Assembly: GCF_001729745.1 (NCBI RefSeq)
Contig: NZ_CP017186.1
Coordinates: 4,464,001-4,528,000, forward strand
Source of the DNA: Enterobacter hormaechei subsp. hoffmannii
GTDB lineage: Bacteria; Pseudomonadota; Gammaproteobacteria; Enterobacterales; Enterobacteriaceae
Direction: 5' to 3'
Length of the DNA stretch: 64,000 nucleotides
Shown: positions 18,810 through 28,436 of the stretch, piece after piece
Layout: each line of letters opens with the position of its first letter
Numbering within the stretch: position 1 is the stretch's first letter
The notes under the pieces: generated by a model
The model's input: the letters and a program-made list of their open reading frames with translations, nothing else
Database searches by the model: none
Told to the model about the DNA's origin: nothing
Translations under genes and position numbers: made by a program

Positions 18810-19859
18810 ATGGCAACTGGCACGCTGCCCGATGCTGGGCAGATCCTCAATTCTTTAATTAACAGTATTTTGCTGGTCGACGACGAGCTGGCGGTGCATT
18901 ACGCCAACCCGGCGGCGCAGCAGCTGCTCGCCCAAAGCGCCCGTAAACTATTTGGCACGCCGCTGCCAGAACTGCTGAGCTATTTCTCGCTGAATATTGG
19001 CCTGATGCAGGAGAGTTTACAGGCGGGTCAGGGCTTCACCGATAACGAAGTGACGCTGGTGATTGACGGACGCTCGCATATTTTGTCCCTCACCGCACAG
19101 CGTCTGCCAGATGGCATGATTCTGCTGGAAATGGCGCCGATGGATAACCAGCGTCGTCTCAGCCAGGAGCAGCTTCAGCATGCGCAGCAGATTGCGGCGC
19201 GCGACCTGGTGCGCGGGCTGGCCCATGAGATCAAAAACCCGCTGGGCGGCTTACGCGGCGCGGCACAGCTTCTGACCAAAGCGCTGCCTGACCCTGCCCT
19301 GGCGGAGTATACCAACGTCATTATTGAGCAGGCGGACCGTCTGCGTAATCTGGTCGATCGCCTGCTCGGGCCGCAGCAGCCAGGGATGCACGTTTCAGAA
19401 AGCATTCACAAGGTCGCGGAGCGGGTGGTGAAACTCGTCTCGATGGAGCTGCCGGATAACGTCACGCTGGTGCGTGACTATGACCCAAGCCTGCCGGAGC
19501 TGGCGCACGATCCGGACCAGATTGAACAGGTGCTGTTGAACATTGTGCGTAACGCGTTGCAGGCGCTGGGCCCGGAGGGTGGCGAAATTATTCTGCGTAC
19601 CCGCACCGCTTTCCAGCTGACGCTGCACGGCGTACGTTATCGTCTGGCAGCACGTGTTGATGTGGAAGATAACGGACCGGGGATCCCGCCGCATCTCCAG
19701 GACACCCTGTTCTACCCGATGGTCAGCGGTCGCGAAGGCGGCACCGGGCTGGGGTTATCCATAGCCCGAAATTTGATTGACCAACACTCCGGCAAAATTG
19801 AATTTACCAGTTGGCCGGGACATACCGAGTTTTCGGTTTTCCTGCCGATTAAAAAATAA
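18810..19859 (+). CDS. glnL: NtrB (GlnL), nitrogen-regulation sensor kinase/phosphatase
   Basis: 349 residues: N-terminal PAS domain (~10-100), DHp helix with the phosphoacceptor His in [12 protein letters not shown] near residue 140, and a HATPase_c domain with N box VRNALQAL and G motifs DNGPGIP and GGTGLGLS. There are no membrane segments, so it is cytosolic. It phosphorylates NtrC under nitrogen limitation and, with PII (GlnB), dephosphorylates it. It lies 11 nt upstream of glnG. Confidence 0.98.
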   Translation: MATGTLPDAGQILNSLINSILLVDDELAVHYANPAAQQLLAQSARKLFGTPLPELLSYFSLNIGLMQESLQAGQGFTDNEVTLVIDGRSHILSLTAQRLPDGMILLEMAPMDNQRRLSQEQLQHAQQIAARDLVRGLAHEIKNPLGGLRGAAQLLTKALPDPALAEYTNVIIEQADRLRNLVDRLLGPQQPGMHVSESIHKVAERVVKLVSMELPDNVTLVRDYDPSLPELAHDPDQIEQVLLNIVRNALQALGPEGGEIILRTRTAFQLTLHGVRYRLAARVDVEDNGPGIPPHLQDTLFYPMVSGREGGTGLGLSIARNLIDQHSGKIEFTSWPGHTEFSVFLPIKK

Positions 19860-19870
19860 AGGTGACGTTT

Positions 19871-21283
19871 ATGCAACGAGGGATAGTCTGGGTAGTCGAT
19901 GACGATAGCTCCATCCGTTGGGTGCTTGAACGCGCGCTCACAGGAGCGGGATTAAGCTGCACGACGTTTGAGAGTGGCAGCGAGGTGCTCGACGCACTCA
20001 CCACCAAAACGCCGGACGTTCTGCTCTCGGATATTCGCATGCCGGGAATGGACGGACTGGCGCTCTTAAAGCAGATCAAACAGCGCCACCCTATGCTTCC
20101 GGTCATCATAATGACCGCCCACTCCGACCTGGATGCTGCCGTCAGCGCGTACCAGCAGGGCGCGTTTGATTACCTGCCAAAACCGTTTGATATCGACGAA
20201 GCCGTTGCGCTGGTTGAGCGCGCTATCAGCCACTATCAGGAGCAACAGCAGCCCCGCAATGCCCCCGACTTTGGACCAACGACGGACATCATCGGTGAAG
20301 CGCCAGCCATGCAGGACGTGTTTCGCATCATCGGGCGTCTGTCGCGTTCGTCTATCAGCGTCTTGATTAACGGTGAATCAGGGACCGGTAAAGAGTTGGT
20401 CGCACACGCCCTGCATCGCCACAGCCCGCGGGCGAAAGCCCCCTTTATCGCCCTGAACATGGCAGCGATCCCTAAGGATTTAATTGAATCTGAGCTGTTC
20501 GGCCACGAAAAAGGGGCATTTACCGGAGCCAATACCATTCGTCAGGGACGCTTTGAACAGGCTGACGGCGGCACGCTTTTCCTGGATGAAATCGGCGATA
20601 TGCCGCTGGATGTACAGACCCGACTGTTGCGCGTGCTGGCAGATGGACAGTTTTACCGCGTGGGCGGGTATGCGCCGGTGAAGGTGGACGTACGCATTAT
20701 CGCCGCGACGCACCAGAACCTGGAGCTGCGCGTACAAGAGGGGAAATTCCGTGAGGATTTATTCCATCGTCTGAACGTGATCCGCGTCCACCTGCCGCCG
20801 CTGCGCGAGCGTCGGGAAGATATCCCGCGTCTGGCGCGCCATTTCCTGCAGGTGGCGGCCCGCGAGCTGGGCGTGGAAGCCAAACAGCTTCATCCGGAAA
20901 CGGATGCCGCCCTCACCCGTCTGGCGTGGCCGGGCAACGTGCGTCAGCTGGAAAACACCTGTCGCTGGCTGACGGTGATGGCCGCCGGCCAGGAAGTGCT
21001 GATTCAGGATTTACCGGCAGAACTGTTTGAAGCCACCGTGCCCGAGAGCACCTCAGGACATACGTTGCCGGACAGCTGGGCAACGCTGCTGGCGCAGTGG
21101 GCAGATCGCGCGCTGCGTTCCGGTCATCAAAACTTGCTCTCTGAAGCACAGCCTGAAATGGAGCGCACGCTGTTGACCACCGCGCTTCGTCATACCCAGG
21201 GCCACAAACAGGAAGCGGCTCGCCTGTTGGGATGGGGTCGAAACACCCTCACGCGCAAGCTGAAAGAGCTGGGAATGGAGTGA
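19871..21283 (+). CDS. glnG: NtrC (GlnG), nitrogen response regulator and sigma54 activator
   Basis: 470 residues. The receiver domain has the acidic pocket DDD at 10-12 and the phosphorylated Asp54 in LLSDIRMPG. The AAA+ domain has Walker A GESGTGKE, the sigma54 contact loop GAFTGA and Walker [10 protein letters not shown] Fis-type HTH ends the protein ([23 protein letters not shown]). I chose ATG 19871 ([12 protein letters not shown]) with GGTGA upstream; the in-frame ATG 9 nt earlier is less likely. It binds the sites noted upstream of glnA and glnL. Confidence 0.98.
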   Translation: MQRGIVWVVDDDSSIRWVLERALTGAGLSCTTFESGSEVLDALTTKTPDVLLSDIRMPGMDGLALLKQIKQRHPMLPVIIMTAHSDLDAAVSAYQQGAFDYLPKPFDIDEAVALVERAISHYQEQQQPRNAPDFGPTTDIIGEAPAMQDVFRIIGRLSRSSISVLINGESGTGKELVAHALHRHSPRAKAPFIALNMAAIPKDLIESELFGHEKGAFTGANTIRQGRFEQADGGTLFLDEIGDMPLDVQTRLLRVLADGQFYRVGGYAPVKVDVRIIAATHQNLELRVQEGKFREDLFHRLNVIRVHLPPLRERREDIPRLARHFLQVAARELGVEAKQLHPETDAALTRLAWPGNVRQLENTCRWLTVMAAGQEVLIQDLPAELFEATVPESTSGHTLPDSWATLLAQWADRALRSGHQNLLSEAQPEMERTLLTTALRHTQGHKQEAARLLGWGRNTLTRKLKELGME

Positions 21284-21314
21284 TCTTACTCCGCTGTGTA
21301 AAGGTTACTAATTG

Positions 21315-21340
21315 AGCGCAAAGTGCCGTTATTTTGCGCT
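21315..21340 (+). terminator. Possible weak terminator after glnG
   Basis: AGCGCAAA (21315-21322) and TTTGCGCT (21333-21340) form a perfect 8-bp stem with a 10-nt loop. The T tract after it is poor. Confidence 0.45.
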
Positions 21341-21367
21341 TTACTGTTCCGATGAGTTTTGTATGAT
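21340..21367 (+). promoter_or_regulatory. Possible yshB promoter
   Basis: TTTACT (21340-21345) and TATGAT (21362-21367) with 16-nt spacing, 28 nt before the yshB start. Confidence 0.5.
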
Positions 21368-21394
21368 CGTGCCCAGAAACTGGAGGGGTGCATC

Positions 21395-21505
21395 ATGCTG
21401 GAATCATTAGTGACCTTGCTTTCGAGCGGTGCAGCAGAAAGCCACACGCCACAAACTGCCGTTGCGGCGGTATTGTGTGCGGCACTGGTTGGGCTGTTTA
21501 GCTAA
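21395..21505 (+). CDS. yshB: YshB, small membrane protein
   Basis: A 36-codon ORF beginning MLESLVTLLSSG and ending in a hydrophobic stretch AAVLCAALVGLFS. It matches E. coli YshB in length, position (between glnG and hemN) and sequence, including the central SHTPQTAVAAVLCAA. GGAGGGG lies a few bases before the ATG. One C-terminal membrane segment is likely. Function is not established in E. coli; a role in Salmonella intracellular growth has been reported. Confidence 0.88.
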   Translation: MLESLVTLLSSGAAESHTPQTAVAAVLCAALVGLFS

Positions 21506-21521
21506 CGAGCTGTCGATGAAA

Positions 21522-21598
21522 AGCCGGGTGGCGGCTTCGCCTTACCCGGCCTACATAAGTGCGAGTTGTAGGCCGGGTAAGCGAAGCGCCTCCCGGCA
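21522..21598. repeat. BIME: two inverted REP units between yshB and hemN
   Basis: GCCGGGTGGCGGCTTCGCC...ACCCGGCCTAC followed by GTAGGCCGGGTAAGCGAAGCGCCTCCCGGC, i.e. two REP palindromes in opposite orientation. It lies at convergent gene ends. Confidence 0.85.
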
Positions 21599-21605
21599 TT
21601 GCAAC

Positions 21606-22979
21606 TTAAATCACGCGCGAGAACTGCTGTAAACGCGCTTTCTGGCGCAGATAGGCATCGAAGCACATGCAGATATTACGAATCAACAGACGCCCCTTCG
21701 GCGTGACGACCACCGCGCTCTCCGACACATCCACCAGCCCGTCCTTCGCCAGCGGCGCCAGAAGCTTCAGGTCTTCGGCAAAGTAATCGCTGAATTGCAG
21801 ATCCCATTGCGACTCCACCTCGCGGAATTCGAGACGAAAGTTGCAGATAAGCGCCTTAATCACATCACGACGGATGCAGTCGTCGCGCGTTAACGCAATG
21901 CCGCGCCACAGCGCGTTGCCCGTTTCATCAACCTGCTGGTAATACAGCTTCAGCTCTTTTTGGTTCTGGGCGTAGCAGTCGCCAATCATGCTGATAGCGG
22001 AGACACCCATTCCGAGCAGATCGGTATCTCCCTGGGTGGTGTATCCCTGGAAGTTACGGTGGAGAACACCTTCGCGCTGGGCAATCGCCAGTTCGTCGTC
22101 AGGGCGGGCAAAGTGATCCATCCCGATAAACTGATAGCCGGTTTCGGTCAGCGAGGCGATGGTCTCCTGCAAAATGTCCAGCTTCTGCTGGGCGGAAGGC
22201 AGATCCGCATCTTTGATTTTGCGCTGCGCGGCGAACAGCGTCGGCAGGTGCGCATAGTTAAAGACGCTCAGACGGTCCGGGTTGAGCTCAGCCACGCGTT
22301 TAAGCGTGTAGGCGAAGCTCTCCGGCGTCTGCTTCGGCAGGCCGTAAATCAGGTCTATATTCGTTGAGGTAAAGCCGATTTCACGCGCATGGTTGAGTAA
22401 GGCAAAGATAAACGCTTCATCCTGCTCGCGGTTGACCAGGCGCTGTACTTCTTTGTTGAAGTCCTGTACGCCCATACTCAGGCGGTTGAAGCCTTCGGCG
22501 CGTAAATGATCCAGCACATCCAGCTCGATTTCACGCGGATCGACCTCGATCGAAATTTCAGCGTCGTCGTTAAAACTGAAACTGCCGCGCAGAAGCGCCA
22601 TCAGGCGGCTGATCTGCGCTTTGTTCAGATAAGTTGGCGTACCGCCGCCCCAGTGAAGCTGGCTGACGTGACGGCCTTTAAACAGCGGTGCGCGGTGCAG
22701 AATTTCCTGTTCAAGCGCATCGAGGTATTGATCGGCTTTGTGCTGCTGGCGGGTAACGATTTTATTGCAGCCGCAGAAGTAGCAGAGCTTGTGGCAGAAC
22801 GGAATATGGACGTAGAGCGACAGCGGGCGCTCGGGATAGCGCGCCACAGCATGCTGAAAATCCGCCTCGCCGAAAGCGTCAGAAAACTCCAGCGCGGTGG
22901 GGTATGAGGTATAACGCGGCCCGGAATAGTTATATTTCTGGATCAGGGCCAAATCCCAGTCGATAGATGGTACAGACAT
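21606..22979 (-). CDS. hemN: Oxygen-independent coproporphyrinogen III dehydrogenase
   Basis: 457 residues, identical in length to E. coli HemN. The radical SAM motif CxxxCxxC appears as CHKLCYFCGC near residue 62, with the GGGTPTYL SAM-binding loop near 112. It oxidatively decarboxylates coproporphyrinogen III in anaerobic haem synthesis. Start at 22979 (MSVPSIDWDL) with GGAAGGAG immediately upstream; the frame stays open 28 codons further but without support. Confidence 0.98.
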   Translation of the reverse strand: MSVPSIDWDLALIQKYNYSGPRYTSYPTALEFSDAFGEADFQHAVARYPERPLSLYVHIPFCHKLCYFCGCNKIVTRQQHKADQYLDALEQEILHRAPLFKGRHVSQLHWGGGTPTYLNKAQISRLMALLRGSFSFNDDAEISIEVDPREIELDVLDHLRAEGFNRLSMGVQDFNKEVQRLVNREQDEAFIFALLNHAREIGFTSTNIDLIYGLPKQTPESFAYTLKRVAELNPDRLSVFNYAHLPTLFAAQRKIKDADLPSAQQKLDILQETIASLTETGYQFIGMDHFARPDDELAIAQREGVLHRNFQGYTTQGDTDLLGMGVSAISMIGDCYAQNQKELKLYYQQVDETGNALWRGIALTRDDCIRRDVIKALICNFRLEFREVESQWDLQFSDYFAEDLKLLAPLAKDGLVDVSESAVVVTPKGRLLIRNICMCFDAYLRQKARLQQFSRVI

Positions 22980-22981
22980 GC

Positions 22982-23164
22982 TCACTCCTTCCGTTGGTGT
23001 CGCGTTCGTATACGGCGGCCCGTTCTGGTCCCGTTGCGGGCCATCATTCGGGTGCGCAGCCACTTCTGTCGCCGCGACAACCGCCGTAGTTTAACGAATA
23101 ACCACACCAGATAACATATAACCGGAAGGGTTATAAGCAGGACGAGTGTACCTGCCGGGTGCAA
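22982..23164 (-). CDS. Possible small basic membrane protein between yihI and hemN
   Basis: A 60-codon ORF with TTG start, 3 nt after the yihI stop, whose TGA lies 2 nt before the hemN ATG. It therefore fills the whole gap. The product would have one hydrophobic helix (residues ~6-24, TLVLLITLPVICYLVWLFV) and a very basic Arg-rich tail (RRLSRRQKW, GRRIRTRHQRK). AAGGTGG lies about 10 nt upstream of the TTG. I do not recognise a family. It may be a translated coupling ORF, a genuine small protein, or chance. Confidence 0.4.
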   Translation of the reverse strand: MHPAGTLVLLITLPVICYLVWLFVKLRRLSRRQKWLRTRMMARNGTRTGRRIRTRHQRKE

Positions 23165-23167
23165 ATG

Positions 23168-23683
23168 TTAGTTTCCACCTTTCAGCAGACGCATCATATC
23201 TTCCTGCTTTTCGTCTTCCTCTTCGTCTTCTTCATCATCGTAGGACAGACCCAGCTTCTGCATCAGTTCATCAATGCGATCCAGTTTGGCATCTACCCAG
23301 GACTGCTCTTCAGCGGTCAGGGTTTCACCCTCTTCAAGACGTTCCAGCAGCGCATCCAGGCGCTCATCGTTCTCCAGCATATCCAGCTCAGCCTGCGGTG
23401 AAAGCATAGGTTTCTCGCTCTTTGGTTTGTGCTGCTTAGTGACCGGCGTGTCTGTCACGCCCAGTGGAATGGGAGTTTTACTGCCGATACGAGGATCCTT
23501 CTGCTGTTTGCCTTTTGCAGAAGCGCCTGCGGCACCGCCACCGTTAGCACGGCTACCCGCAGTATGGCCACGATGCTTTTTATCGCGTTTGCGATCGCGC
23601 GCTTCCTGATTCAGTTCTTCGCGCGTTTTGCGGCGTGCTTTTGCAGGGCGTTTCGCGCCCGCAGCGGAGGTCGGTTTTTTCAT
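23168..23683 (-). CDS. yihI: YihI, activator of Der GTPase
   Basis: 171 residues: a highly basic, Lys/Arg-rich N-terminal half ([13 protein letters not shown]) and an acidic C-terminal half ending in [15 protein letters not shown]. coli YihI stimulates GTP hydrolysis by Der (EngA) and so modulates 50S ribosome assembly. It lies between CsrC and hemN as in E. coli. Confidence 0.95.
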   Translation of the reverse strand: MKKPTSAAGAKRPAKARRKTREELNQEARDRKRDKKHRGHTAGSRANGGGAAGASAKGKQQKDPRIGSKTPIPLGVTDTPVTKQHKPKSEKPMLSPQAELDMLENDERLDALLERLEEGETLTAEEQSWVDAKLDRIDELMQKLGLSYDDEEDEEEDEKQEDMMRLLKGGN

Positions 23684-23752
23684 GATGTTTTATCTTTAAG
23701 TCGTTTTCTTCAGTATAGAATTGCGGCGAAATCTAGCAGAAAGCAAGCAAAG

Positions 23753-23996
23753 AAAAAAGGCGACAGAGCAATCTGTCGCCTTTTTTCCTGACTCACAACC
23801 CTTAACGGGTCAGACATTCCCTGTTTGCCTTCAACAAACCCTGTTTATCCCTTGGCTACTACCGTCCGTGATACGGTTCCGTTTCCTGTTAAAAACGCCT
23901 CCAGGCGCCGGTCGTCCTGACAATCCTGAGTCTTCGCCTCCTGGCGCTCCTGACCCTTATCCTTAAGTCGTTTTCCTGCTGGCATCCTCGCCTTGA
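23753..23996 (-). ncRNA. csrC: CsrC small RNA
   Basis: About 244 nt on the minus strand between yihI and engB, the E. coli position and length. It carries 14 GGA motifs, many in CAGGA context and in hairpin loops (e.g. GGCGCCTGGAGGCG), which titrate CsrA. The 3' end is a strong terminator, GGCGACAG-N6-CTGTCGCC followed by TTTTTT (to 23753). Long stretches match E. coli, for example GGGTCAGGAGCGCCAGGAGG. The 5' end is estimated from the promoter and may be off by a few bases. Confidence 0.93.
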
Positions 23997-24001
23997 CGCA
24001 C

Positions 24002-24029
24002 ACTTTACCTTGTTCTCTTAAACTAACAA
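24002..24029 (-). promoter_or_regulatory. csrC promoter
   Basis: TTGTTA (24029-24024) and TAAAGT (24007-24002) on the minus strand with 16-nt spacing, 6-7 nt before the predicted CsrC start. Confidence 0.65.
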
Positions 24030-24144
24030 GCAACGAAAAGGTACTAAACCGGATTTTCAGATAATTACTCATTAATAACTCTTTGAATTTTAATATTTTG
24101 AGTTTTTTAGCGCCTGCGATTTCTCTTAAATTTCTCATACGCTT

Positions 24145-24162
24145 AAGGGCAGATCTCTTACA
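24145..24162 (-). promoter_or_regulatory. UvrY site upstream of csrC (one half degenerate)
   Basis: On the minus strand TGTAAGAGATCT matches one half and the centre of the 18-bp UvrY/SirA palindrome that activates csrB and csrC; the other half (GCCCTT) is degenerate. It is about 155 bp upstream of the CsrC start. Confidence 0.6.
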
Positions 24163-24224
24163 TTCCGTAGGGCTTTCACTTACACGTCAATGACGAAGGG
24201 AAAAGCCTTTTGCCCGCATTCAGG

Positions 24225-24230
24225 TATAAT
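24225..24230 (+). promoter_or_regulatory. Possible engB -10 element
   Basis: A perfect TATAAT 34 nt before the engB start. I see no clear -35 partner. Confidence 0.45.
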
Positions 24231-24263
24231 CCCCCGCAGATTACGATTTTTGGAGACGACCAC

Positions 24264-24893
24264 GTGACTACCTGGAACTACCAACAGACGCATTTTGTCA
24301 CCAGTGCGCCCGATATTCGCCACCTGCCCTCAGACACAGGGATTGAAGTGGCATTTGCTGGCCGCTCCAATGCGGGAAAATCTAGCGCCCTGAATACGCT
24401 GACCAATCAGAAAAACCTGGCGCGTACCTCAAAAACACCTGGCCGTACTCAGCTGATTAACCTGTTTGAAGTGGCTGAAGGCAAACGCCTGGTCGATTTA
24501 CCGGGCTACGGTTACGCGCAGGTACCGGAAGAGATGAAGATCAAATGGCAGCGTGCTCTGGGTGAATACCTGGAAAAACGCATGTGTCTGAAAGGTCTGG
24601 TGGTGCTGATGGATATTCGACACCCGCTAAAAGATCTCGACCAGCAGATGATTGACTGGGCGGTGGCAAGCGATATTGCGGTGCTGGTGCTGCTGACAAA
24701 AGCGGATAAGCTGGCGAGCGGCGCGCGCAAGGCGCAGGTGAACAAGGTGCGTGAAGCGGTGCTGGCATTCAACGGTGATGTACAGGTTGAACCGTTCTCC
24801 TCGCTGAAAAAGCAGGGTGTGGACAAACTGCGACAGAAGCTAGACAGCTGGTTTAACGATCTGGAACCGGCGACAGAAGCGGAAGCAGAGTAA
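24264..24893 (+). CDS. engB: EngB (YihA), ribosome-biogenesis GTPase
   Basis: 209 residues from a GTG start with TTTGGAG 9 nt upstream. The TRAFAC GTPase motifs are in order: G1 GRSNAGKS near residue 33, G3 DLPGYGYA and G4 TKAD. It is needed for 50S subunit maturation. The frame is open to an ATG at 24210, but that falls at the promoter and would add 18 unconserved residues. Flanked by CsrC and Spot 42 as in E. coli. Confidence 0.97.
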   Translation: MTTWNYQQTHFVTSAPDIRHLPSDTGIEVAFAGRSNAGKSSALNTLTNQKNLARTSKTPGRTQLINLFEVAEGKRLVDLPGYGYAQVPEEMKIKWQRALGEYLEKRMCLKGLVVLMDIRHPLKDLDQQMIDWAVASDIAVLVLLTKADKLASGARKAQVNKVREAVLAFNGDVQVEPFSSLKKQGVDKLRQKLDSWFNDLEPATEAEAE

Positions 24894-24900
24894 CAACAGG

Positions 24901-24923
24901 CGCGGCGATGACCGCGTTTTTTT
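24901..24923 (+). terminator. engB terminator
   Basis: CGCGG (24901-24905), loop CGATGA, CCGCG (24912-24916), then seven T. Confidence 0.8.
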
Positions 24924-24947
24924 CGCCCGAAACTTTCCTTTCCGCAA

Positions 24948-25056
24948 TAAAAAACGCCCCAGTCATTACTGACTGGGGCGGCTAAAATATTCAGCCAAAT
25001 CCGATTACGTGAAGTAAAAGGTCTGAAAGATAGAACATCTTACCTCTGTACCCTAC
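24948..25056 (-). ncRNA. spf: Spot 42 RNA
   Basis: 109 nt on the minus strand from GTAGGGTACAG to the terminator GCCCCAGTCA-GTAA-TGACTGGGGC followed by GTTTTTT, which as far as I recall is identical to E. coli Spot 42. This Hfq-binding RNA is repressed by CRP-cAMP and limits expression of many secondary carbon-use genes such as galK. Located between engB and polA as expected. Confidence 0.98.
24991..25038 (-). CDS. spfP: SpfP, 15-residue peptide encoded in Spot 42
   Basis: A 15-codon ORF inside Spot 42, beginning MFYLSDLLLH, with AGAGGTAAG immediately before its ATG. A peptide at this place was described in E. coli Spot 42, where it adds a protein layer to catabolite control. The ORF is intact here. 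Confidence 0.7.
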   Translation of the reverse strand: MFYLSDLLLHVIGFG

Positions 25057-25150
25057 GTCGTTAACTCTACTCTTTTTTTGCCTCTTGAAAAAGCACTTTT
25101 TGTAGTTTTTTTTCATTCTTTACATAGGGAATTCTAATGATCGTCACAAA

Positions 25151-25190
25151 ACGCGCGTACTTATGTTGCTTACTTACATAAAACGCGCGT
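25151..25190 (-). terminator. Probable polA 3' hairpin
   Basis: ACGCGCGTTTTATGT (minus strand from 25190) can pair with ACATAAGTACGCGCGT (ending 25151), followed by TTTTG. It lies 15 nt beyond the polA stop and upstream of the Spot 42 promoter. Confidence 0.6.
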
Positions 25191-25204
25191 TATTCCGATA
25201 ACGC

Positions 25205-27997
25205 TTAGTGAGCCTGATCCCAGTTTTCGCCGCTACCCACTTCCACCAGCAACGGAACGTCCAGCTTCATGCTGTTTTCCATCAGTTCATGGATCTTCTG
25301 AGAGACCTTTTCCAGGTCGTCTTTATGGACTTCAAATACCAGTTCATCGTGTACCTGCATGATCATTTTCACGCGCGGTTTCTCTTTTTCCAGCCAGGCA
25401 TCAACGCCGATCATCGCGCGTTTGATGATATCTGCCGCAGTGCCCTGCATCGGGGCATTGATAGCAGCACGTTCAGCGCCAGCACGGCGCGCGGCGTTAC
25501 TGGATTTGATGTCCGGAAGGTAAAGACGACGGCCATCCAGCGTTTCAACGTAGCCTTTCTCTTTCGCCTGCGCGCGGGTACGCTCCATATATTCCAGCAC
25601 GCCCGGATAGCGCTCAAAGTAGAGATCCATATACTTCTGCGACTCTTTACGCGGAATGTTGAGCTGGCGTGATAGGCCAAATGCGCTCATGCCGTAAATA
25701 AGGCCAAAGTTAATCGCTTTTGCGCTACGACGCTGTTCGTTTGTCACGCTGTCCAGCGGCAGGCCAAACACTTCGGCAGCTGTCGCCCGGTGGATATCCT
25801 TCCCTTCGGCAAATGCCGTCAGCAGGCCTTTGTCACGCGACAGGTGCGCCATAATACGCAGTTCGATTTGCGAGTAGTCTGCGGAGACAATCAGATAATC
25901 CTCTGGCGCAATGAAAGCCTGGCGTATACGGCGGCCCTCTTCATTACGCACCGGAATGTTTTGCAGGTTAGGATCGGTTGACGAAAGTCGCCCGGTCGCC
26001 GCCACAGCCTGGTGATAGGAGGTGTGTACGCGGCCCGTTTTCGGGTTAATCATCAACGGCAGTTTGTCGGTATAGGTCGATTTCAGCTTCGCCAGACCCC
26101 GGTACTGCAGGATAACTTTTGGCAGCGGATAGTCCAGCGCCAGCTCTTCCAGCACCTCTTCAGAGGTTGAAGGCGCGCCGCCCGGCGTTTTCTTCAGCGG
26201 TTTGATACCCTGCTTTTCAAACAGGATGGTTTGCAGCTGTTTCGGTGACGACAGGTTAAATGCCTCTCCAGCAAGCTCATGCGCTTTCTGTTCAAGCTCG
26301 GTCAGGCGCTGCGCCAGCTCGCCAGAGTGATTATGCAGCACCGTTGGGTCGATTTTGACGCCGTTACGCTCAATGCGGGACAGCACAGGCACCAGCGGCA
26401 TCTCAATGTTCTGGAAAACATTCAGCGGCCCTTCGTGCTTCTGCAATTTCGGCCACATTTTGAGATGCAGCTGTAGCGTGACGTCAGCGTCTTCCGCGGC
26501 GTAGCGGCCTGCTTCTTCCAGCGCGATCTGGTTAAAGGTCAGCTGATTTTTGCCCTTACCGGCAATTTCTTCAAAGGTGATGGTTTTGTGTTTCAGCCAA
26601 CGATCGGATAAGGAATCCATATCATGGCGGCCCGCCACGCTGTCCAGAATGTAAGATTCCAGCATGGTGTCAAAAGCAATACCACGTAGCTCAATGCCGT
26701 AGTTTTGCAGAATACCGCGGTCGTACTTCAGGTTTTGCCCGACCTTCAGCGCTTTCTCGTCTTCCAGAATCGGCTTCAGCAGTTCTAAGGCGCGCTCGCG
26801 CGAGATCTGCTCCGGCGCATCCAGATAGTCATGCGCTACCGGAACATAGGCTGCCATACCCGGCTCCGTCGCGAATGACAGGCCCACCATATTGGCAGAT
26901 ATGTTATCGAGACTGTCCGTTTCGGTATCGAACGCAAATACCGGTGCTTTTTTCAGCTTTTCAATCCAGGCGACGAGCTGCGACTCTTCAAGGATGGTTT
27001 CATAGTTATCGAATGAGAGCGCTGCCGCTTCTTCTTCTGCCTGCTCTTCGGCATCGACAACAATAGTTTCTTTCGGCTTCGCCGCAGCTTTTGCCCCTTT
27101 CGCCTGAAGCCATTTCCCGGCTTCGACATCCGTGGTCCAGCGTTTAAATTCGTATTTTCTGAACAGGCCAAGCAGTTCTTCTGCGGCGGGTTCCTGCACT
27201 TCAAGCTGGTCGCAGGTAAGCTCCAGCTCGACGTCGGTTTTGATGGTGGCTAACTGATAAGAGAGGTAAGCCACCTCTTTGTTATCGGCGAGCTTTCCGG
27301 CCATGGTTTTTGCACCACGGAAGGTAAGTCCGGCAATTTTGTCGGACTCAGCGTACAGCGTATCCAACCCACCTAACCCTTGCAGCAGCGCCTGAGCTGT
27401 TTTTTCGCCCACGCCCGGCACGCCAGGGATGTTATCCGAGGAATCCCCCATCAGGGCGAGGAAATCAATAATGAGTTCTGGCGGCACGCCATATTTGGCA
27501 ACCACTTCTTCCGGGCCAAGAATGGTGTTGGTCATGGTATTAATCAGCGTGATCCCAGGTGTTACCAGCTGCGCCATGTCTTTATCACCGGTACTGATAA
27601 GCACCGGGCGGCCAGCCTTTTCAGCTTCGCGCGCCAGGGTGCCAATAACGTCGTCAGCCTCAACGCCCGAGACAGCCAGCAAAGGCAGCCCCATCGCTTT
27701 GACCATAGCGTGCAGCGGTTCAATCTGCGCACGCAGATCGTCAGGCATGGGAGGACGGTGAGATTTGTAATGCTCAAATAATTCATCGCGGAAGGTTTTC
27801 CCCTTCGCATCAAACACCACGGCCGCATGGGTTGGGTGGTATTGCAGAATCAGGCTGCGTAGCATATTCAGCACGCCGTACATTGCGCCGGTAGGTTCCC
27901 CTGCGCTGTTGGTCAGAGGAGGAAACGCATGATACGCCCGATAAAGGTAAGAAGAGCCATCGACGAGTATAAGTGGGTTTTCTGGGATCTGAACCAT
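25205..27997 (-). CDS. polA: DNA polymerase I
   Basis: 930 residues. Three domains in order: 5'-3' exonuclease (~1-320; GEKTAQALL helix-hairpin-helix), 3'-5' exonuclease (~325-520; FDTETDS) and family A polymerase (~520-930; DYSQIELR motif [16 protein letters not shown]-helix, [10 protein letters not shown] motif C). It performs Okazaki fragment maturation and repair synthesis. I chose ATG 27997 (MVQIPENP), matching E. coli; the in-frame ATG at 28039 lacks a ribosome site. The Spot 42 gene follows downstream on the same strand. Confidence 0.99.
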   Translation of the reverse strand: MVQIPENPLILVDGSSYLYRAYHAFPPLTNSAGEPTGAMYGVLNMLRSLILQYHPTHAAVVFDAKGKTFRDELFEHYKSHRPPMPDDLRAQIEPLHAMVKAMGLPLLAVSGVEADDVIGTLAREAEKAGRPVLISTGDKDMAQLVTPGITLINTMTNTILGPEEVVAKYGVPPELIIDFLALMGDSSDNIPGVPGVGEKTAQALLQGLGGLDTLYAESDKIAGLTFRGAKTMAGKLADNKEVAYLSYQLATIKTDVELELTCDQLEVQEPAAEELLGLFRKYEFKRWTTDVEAGKWLQAKGAKAAAKPKETIVVDAEEQAEEEAAALSFDNYETILEESQLVAWIEKLKKAPVFAFDTETDSLDNISANMVGLSFATEPGMAAYVPVAHDYLDAPEQISRERALELLKPILEDEKALKVGQNLKYDRGILQNYGIELRGIAFDTMLESYILDSVAGRHDMDSLSDRWLKHKTITFEEIAGKGKNQLTFNQIALEEAGRYAAEDADVTLQLHLKMWPKLQKHEGPLNVFQNIEMPLVPVLSRIERNGVKIDPTVLHNHSGELAQRLTELEQKAHELAGEAFNLSSPKQLQTILFEKQGIKPLKKTPGGAPSTSEEVLEELALDYPLPKVILQYRGLAKLKSTYTDKLPLMINPKTGRVHTSYHQAVAATGRLSSTDPNLQNIPVRNEEGRRIRQAFIAPEDYLIVSADYSQIELRIMAHLSRDKGLLTAFAEGKDIHRATAAEVFGLPLDSVTNEQRRSAKAINFGLIYGMSAFGLSRQLNIPRKESQKYMDLYFERYPGVLEYMERTRAQAKEKGYVETLDGRRLYLPDIKSSNAARRAGAERAAINAPMQGTAADIIKRAMIGVDAWLEKEKPRVKMIMQVHDELVFEVHKDDLEKVSQKIHELMENSMKLDVPLLVEVGSGENWDQAH

Positions 27998-28436
27998 AAT
28001 GTCCGTGCCTTTAATTAATTTATGGGTAAAGGATGCCACAGAAGGATGAAAACATCAGGTTTTAGCGCTTTATACAGAAAAAGATTTTGCGATCGTGAAG
28101 ATCGCTCGCAAAAACAAACTGTGGATAAGTTTGTGCATATTTTTAATACAGGTGAATAACAGTTCTATAAAACTGATACTGAAAAATTATTTATCAAATA
28201 AAATCAATAATTTGAAATTAGATCACTTAAGATCCCATCCCACTGATGGTTATTTAGTCTATGTGGATATAAGACGTAAGCACCCTGTCTATATAGAAAA
28301 TTTCGCTGCATGGCAGGAAAAGCCGCAGCCTCTTCGTGTGAAAGCGCCCTGGTCTGGGCCAATATCTGATAAGATCGGCGCCCAGCACCGGATAGCCGGC
28401 TGCTTAATTACAGCTAACTATCTGAAAAAATTCATT
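27998..28436. promoter_or_regulatory. polA-yihG divergent intergenic region
   Basis: 439 bp without a supported gene. It holds a TATAAA (28074-28069, minus) that may serve polA, a very AT-rich stretch (28140-28210) and several GATC sites. A perfect DnaA box is listed separately. An ORF in the yihG frame runs through it but lacks a credible start. Confidence 0.6.
28120..28128 (-). promoter_or_regulatory. Consensus DnaA box upstream of polA
   Basis: TGTGGATAA on the plus strand (TTATCCACA on the minus strand) is a perfect DnaA box, about 120 bp before the polA start and beside two GATC sites (28091, 28101). DnaA control of polA is plausible but not shown here. Confidence 0.6.

Noticed and set aside
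25063..25131. CRP site in the Spot 42 promoter
   Set aside because: Expected from E. coli, but I could not identify a convincing two-half TGTGA-N6-TCACA match by eye, so it is not listed as a feature.
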